Positions 16,723 to 20,435 of a stretch of DNA of 20,435 nt are shown piece after piece. Position 1 is the stretch's first letter. Each line of letters begins with the position of its first letter. The notes under the pieces are model-generated. The model did not search any database. It was not told the origin of the DNA and saw only the letters and a list, made by a program, of their open reading frames with translations. Position numbers and translations under genes: made by a program. Origin of the DNA: Pelagophyceae sp. CCMP2097 (taxonomy: Eukaryota; Sar; Pelagophyceae); contig MU657220.1 in the NCBI GenBank assembly GCA_026770575.1, positions 283,708-304,142 of the forward strand, read 5' to 3'.

Positions 16723-19491
16723 ATGGCGCCGGCCGACGTGGGACGCGACTCTGCGACTTTGTTGGTCTCTGCGGCACTGGCGGAGGCGGCGCTGGAGGCC
16801 GGGTGTGGGAGGTGTAAAGCATACGTTAAAACTGCACGTTGTGTAAGGCAAAAAGACGCTCGGCCTGGGTACGTCCTTCCAAGTCCCCAAAGACGGCCCG
16901 CGAGGCGGCCCCGGGATCCCGCGGGACGCTGTGGTTCGAGGCCGTGAAAACCCCGTCGCTCGAGACCGTGGTGGCTCGAGACCCTTGCTATAGACGCTGG
17001 CTCGATGCCCTTGGGCCCGTCTCGGCCCTGGCTCGATGCTCTTTGGCCCTCGAGACCCTGGGTCGATTCCGTGTTGGCTCGAGACCGTGGTGGCTCGAGA
17101 CCCTTACTCGAGACGCTGGGTCGATTCCGTGGGGCCCTCGAGACCCTGGGTCGATTCCCTTGGGCCCTCGAGACCCTGGGACGTTTCCCTTTGGCCCTCG
17201 AGACCCCGGTCGTAGGCCGGACCTCGTCTGCAGCGTGGCCTGCGCCGCCGACGGCGACCACGCCGCCGCCGTCGCTTTAGCCGCGAGGCGCAGACTCGCC
17301 GACGCCGCGGGGCTCCAGCTCTCGCTCGCGCAACAGCCGGGTCTGCTCGTCACGACGAAGGGCCACGCCGCCAAACTGGCCGAGCAAGGCCTCGTCCAGT
17401 GCCGCGGCGAGGAGCGGCGCCCCGGCAGGAAGGATGTTCGGTGGCCTCGAGGGCAGGTCCCTCGTCGTTTTTGAGCCTCGTCGATTTAGCTTTGAAAACG
17501 GCGTTGCATCGTAGGCTGCGGCGGCTTCTTCAGCCATCCGCGCGGCAAGGGCCCGAATCCGGCGTCCTCTGAATCGAGTGATGGCCTTGATCAGACGACT
17601 TGCAACAGGCCTCGAGAGCCATCAGACCTCTGCCTCCTCCGCCTGCCGCGAGGCGCGCCTCGAGCGAGAGGCCGACGACGCGAAGCGAGACGGCAAAGGC
17701 GACGAAGACGGGGACGCGGCCGGCGACAACGCGGGCGACGGCGCGGCGGTGCCTTGGAGCATCGGGTCCAAGTCGTCCTGGCGAGACGGCTCCGGCTCGA
17801 CGGCGCCGCCGCTGGCATTATGTCTGGCGCGCGACGGCGACCTTGATGCGCTCAAAAAGCTCTCCGGGAGCGTCAAAATCGGTCGCGAAACGGACCGACA
17901 CGGGTCTTCCGCCCTTCTTTGGGCCAGCGGCGGCGGGCACCTGGAAATTGTCAAGTGGCTCGTCGGGGAGTTGAAAGTCGATGGCCAAGCGCGTGCAGTG
18001 TCCAGAAAAGGGAAGCGCGGCCGAGGTGTCTTGTTGCCGGCCGAAGTGCTTCACGAGAGCAGCCGTGAGCGTCTCAGAGTGGTTGGTGCGTAGGCGCGGA
18101 GCAAAAACGGGCGCACCGCGCTGCATTGGGCCGCCCGCAACGGCCATTTAAACGTATGCGCGTACGTCGTCCAAAAATGCAACCTCGGCGTCGACGACAA
18201 GACGAACGACGGCGACACGGCGTTCATGCTCGCCGCATGGCAAGCAGCGGCGTCGGAAGGACTTGAATGACGTCGACCCAGAGGTCCCTTCAGAGGTCCC
18301 TTGGACCCTCGAGGCGGTGCCGGAATTCGCCCTCGCCCCTCGAGACCAGGAGTCCCTCTCGGCCAGAGATGCCTCTCGAGCAGAGATCCCTCTCGAGCAG
18401 AGATCCCTCGAGGCCAGAGATCCCTCGAGACCGCGTCCCTCGAGGAGTCCCTCGAGTCCAGGAGTCCCTCGAGTCGCTCTCCGAGACCAGGGCCTCTCGA
18501 CGGCCCCTCTGCGCTTTTGAGAGGCGAGGAGAGTCGCCGCAGTCTTAGAGCGTCTCGAGGGGCCCAGGATGCGCACGAGCCGCCTCTGCGCTCGGGCCGC
18601 CCCTGCGTCCTCAACGCCGCGCTTAGGCAGGGCCGGCTCGACGTCTGCAAGTGGCTCGTCGAGGATTGTGGCGCGGACGCACGGACGCCGCGTTATTATA
18701 AAACCCGGAAGAGGTCGAGAGGCTCCTAAGTCCAGAGGCTCGTCCCCAAGAGTCCGTAGAGTCCCTTTGCAGCGCCGGCACGGCGCCGGTTTAATTAGGC
18801 GCACTCAGTGAACAGATGGGGTTGCAACGCCGTCGTACGTCTCGACAAGTCTTTCTTTGACGCGACGTTTTTTCTTTGCCACCGCACGTCCACGCCGGCC
18901 GCGCCGCCGGCGCCGCCCTTTGCCGCCGGTCACGGGGCCTATCTAGGCGCACGCGGTGAACACGTGGGGGTGCAACGCGGCGTTTAAAGCGGCGCGGATG
19001 GACGGTGAAGGTTCGAAGTTGGAAGTGTTGGAATACGTGGCGCTCGAGCTCAACGTGGGTTCCTCCCCTTGTGGCCTCTCCGCCCCCTTGGCCTCTTGGC
19101 CTCTTCGCCCCAATGTCGAGCCCGATGGCATAGCGCGGTCCCTCTGCGGTCCTCTGGGTTCACCACGTCTCTCGACCTTTTCCCGCTCCGCGCCAGGTCG
19201 ACGCCTCCTCCATCAACGTCAACGGCCATTCGTGTCTCCACAAGGCTGCCATCTACGGCCGCGGGGACGTGGTCGAATTTTTGCTACAACGTGAGACTCG
19301 ACCACACGCGCCCTGCCGACGGATCACACGTAGGCACGAATTGCAACGGACGCGAACAATTCTCGAAAGACCTCCTCAACCAGGCCCCGTCGGACATGGC
19401 GCGATACAACGGCGCAGACCGGCGCCCGGGAGGAAGAGAGGGGCCCTCGCTTCGGCTTCGGCCTCGTTGTTTCGGACGGCTCTTTGCTTAG
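16723..19491 (+). CDS. Ankyrin-repeat protein, multi-exon
   Basis: Supported exons: 16723-16811, 17216-17435 (or -17456), 17515-17997, 18094-18239, 18627 to about 18690, 18947-19054, 19197-19290 and 19334-19491. Most junctions join in phase; the 18240 intron would use a GC donor, and the link from the fifth to the sixth exon is not resolved. Ankyrin units are clear: HGSSALLWASGGGHLEIVKW, KNGRTALHWAARNGHLNVCA, GDTAFMLAAW joined to QGRLDVCKWLVEDCGAD, NTWGCNAAFKAARMDGE, and VNGHSCLHKAAIYGRGDVVE, then PSDMARYNG near the end. The N-terminal part (MAPADVGRDSATLLVSAALA, then an Ala/Arg-rich, acidic stretch) matches nothing I know. Ankyrin arrays bind other proteins; no partner or location is shown. 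It might instead be two genes or a damaged one around 18700-18940. The final intron, 43 bp, is unusually short. Confidence 0.72.
16812..17215 (+). repeat. Ankyrin intron 1 filled with CTCGAGACC-type minisatellite
   Basis: From about 16925 to 17210 the intron is a chain of units of about 22-30 bp built from CTCGAGACC, CTGGGTCGATTCC and TTGGCCCTCGAGACC. The CTCGAG palindrome recurs throughout. The intron joins phase 2 to phase 2 and is supported by the open frames on both sides. Confidence 0.65.
18240..18626 (+). repeat. Ankyrin intron (GC-AG candidate) filled with TCCCTCGAG repeats
   Basis: From about 18275 to 18500 the sequence repeats AGGTCCCT, GAGATCCCTCGAG and CCAGGAGTCCCTC words. Removing 18240-18626 restores an ankyrin unit with the Trp codon split as TG/G. 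The donor would be GCAAGC, a GC-AG type intron. Confidence 0.55.
18806..18833 (+). pseudogene. Truncated duplicate of an ankyrin exon start
   Basis: TAG followed by GCGCACTCAGTGAACAGATG and GGGTTGCAACGC nearly repeats the exon start at 18947 (GCGCACGCGGTGAACACGTG), acceptor included. After the WGCNA-coding core the first copy diverges (VVRLDKSFF) and has no further ankyrin residues. It is probably a decayed or partial exon duplication. Confidence 0.5.
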
Positions 19492-19806
19492 GCTTCGCCC
19501 AACTCGCGGCCCGGCTGCGCCACGTCGAGGACACGCTCTGGCACGCGCCCGTGGTCTGGGAGGCACCGGAACGTGTCTGTATGTCTTAAACGAAGCGCCC
19601 CGAAGCTTGCGCGGACCCGAACCTTGCGCGGACAAGGCTCCTCGGCAAGGCCACCCGGGTGGATCTTACGCGAACAAGGCCCTGGAGGGCAGTCCTGCTC
19701 CCGGCCAGTCCACGCGCGGGCACCGGGTGGCGTGCCGCTCGCCGTTTCGGGACCGTCGACGCGCCGACGCGCCGCAATTGGCCGGGCAGTCGGTGGAGAC
19801 CTGCAG
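19492..19806 (+). other. No firm gene; possible further exon after the ankyrin gene
   Basis: A short open stretch at about 19493-19589 (LAARLRHVEDTLWHAPVVWE) looks protein-like and follows a TTTGCTTAG acceptor-like site. It could be the true last exon of the ankyrin gene or part of another gene. I could not place a donor that joins it in phase. Confidence 0.3.
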
Positions 19807-19932
19807 CTCGGCGTGCCTCAGAACGACGAGGCGCTGCGCCTCTGCAAGCGCGCCGCGGCCCAGGGGCTCGTCGGCGCTGCGGCGGGCGTCGACGAGGTCG
19901 CGGCGTACTTTGCGGCGGCGCGCGCCGCGTGA
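19807..19932 (+). CDS. Sel1-repeat C-terminal exon or fragment (duplicate of 13663 block)
   Basis: It follows an acceptor-like CTGCAG and reads LGVPQNDEALRLCKRAAAQG through YFAAARAA to a TGA. It parallels the last Sel1 unit of the 13663-14148 block (GVPQDLNVALRLCKRAAAKG through FLAAARAV). Resemblance continues beyond the stop (GTGAYGSGGAAG and an ATTCYATRA-like stretch), so the 3' flank was duplicated too. No earlier Sel1 units are visible upstream within the window, so this is either a last exon with a long upstream intron or a stranded fragment. Confidence 0.5.
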   Translation, partial: LGVPQNDEALRLCKRAAAQGLVGAAAGVDEVAAYFAAARAA

Positions 19933-20435
19933 CGCGGAAGGGCCCGGGCGCCCCATTCTATGACGGAAGATCCCGTTGCGCACGCATTTCCGTTGGAGCC
20001 GGGAGCTCGAGAAGTCTACTGCACAGTGGACCAGCCTCGTAGTCCGCGCGCCGCGCCGCGCCGATCCTCCGGGACCGATGGCCGAGCCGCAAGAAAACGC
20101 CGCGCAGCGGCCACCCGTTACTAATGCTGGTCTGTTTCGCTGTGACGCATTTCCTAACAATTTCACCATTTTCAAATAAATGGCTGGCTTTGAGAGCGTC
20201 TATTCAAAAGAATTTCTGACAACGACCATGAAAATTACGAAAAAGTGTAACGGCTGCGCCGACTTCGTAGGTCAATAGGGGTCGCCGGGCTTCGGAGCTG
20301 GTGGATAAGAGGGATTCGGTGAGGTCGTGGGCGAGGGTAGGTCGGTCGTGGGCGAGGGTAGTCAGTTCGGAGGGGTCCCGTGGAGGGCGCGACGGGCGAT
20401 GGAAGGTGTTTAGAATCTCCGTCCGGGTCGGGCTG
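19933..20435. other. Non-coding right end with an 18-bp tandem
   Basis: I see no gene. An 18-bp unit GGTCGTGGGCGAGGGTAG is present at 20323-20340 and 20344-20361. The first 40 bases still resemble the flank of the Sel1 block on the other side of the window. An AT-richer patch lies at 20140-20250. Confidence 0.4.

Overview
This window looks like nuclear DNA of a GC-rich, intron-rich unicellular eukaryote. Three spliced genes can be rebuilt from reading-frame continuity plus GT-AG junctions. The gene families (ankyrin, Sel1, TPR/kinesin-light-chain with a RelA/SpoT-like domain, JmjC, exostosin) resemble those common in stramenopile algae such as the pelagophyte Aureococcus. That placement is inference from family content and intron style, not from a search.

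Layout. Bases 1-2768 hold no confident gene, only one coding-like island (about 900-1080) and scattered repeats. At 2769-4791 (+) is a five- or six-exon exostosin-family (GT47) glycosyltransferase with an N-terminal membrane anchor. Bases 4792-6132 are unassigned. At 6133-7730 (-) is a RelA/SpoT-like plus TPR protein whose frame is broken by one frameshift and one in-frame TAG. At 8381-13082 (-) is a 13-exon JmjC histone demethylase of the KDM2/PHF8 type, 589 residues, with the full Fe(II)/2-oxoglutarate residue set. At 13663-14148 (-) is a Sel1-repeat coding block whose 5' side runs straight into a 2-kb array of GC-rich mini-hairpins (14157-16205), itself interrupted by a foreign-looking 529-bp insert (15031-15559). 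After a short AT-rich spacer, an ankyrin-repeat gene (16723-19491, +) follows, then a diverged inverted copy of the Sel1 3' end (19807-19932, +) and repeat-bearing non-coding sequence to the end.

Genes are on both strands with no sign of operons. The striking features are in the non-coding DNA: several introns are filled with different minisatellites, a 50-bp repeat lies just inside one JmjC intron and recurs upstream of the TPR gene, and many donors share the extended form GTGCGT. The encoded proteins do not form an obvious shared pathway: one Golgi-type glycosyltransferase, one chromatin enzyme and three repeat-scaffold proteins.
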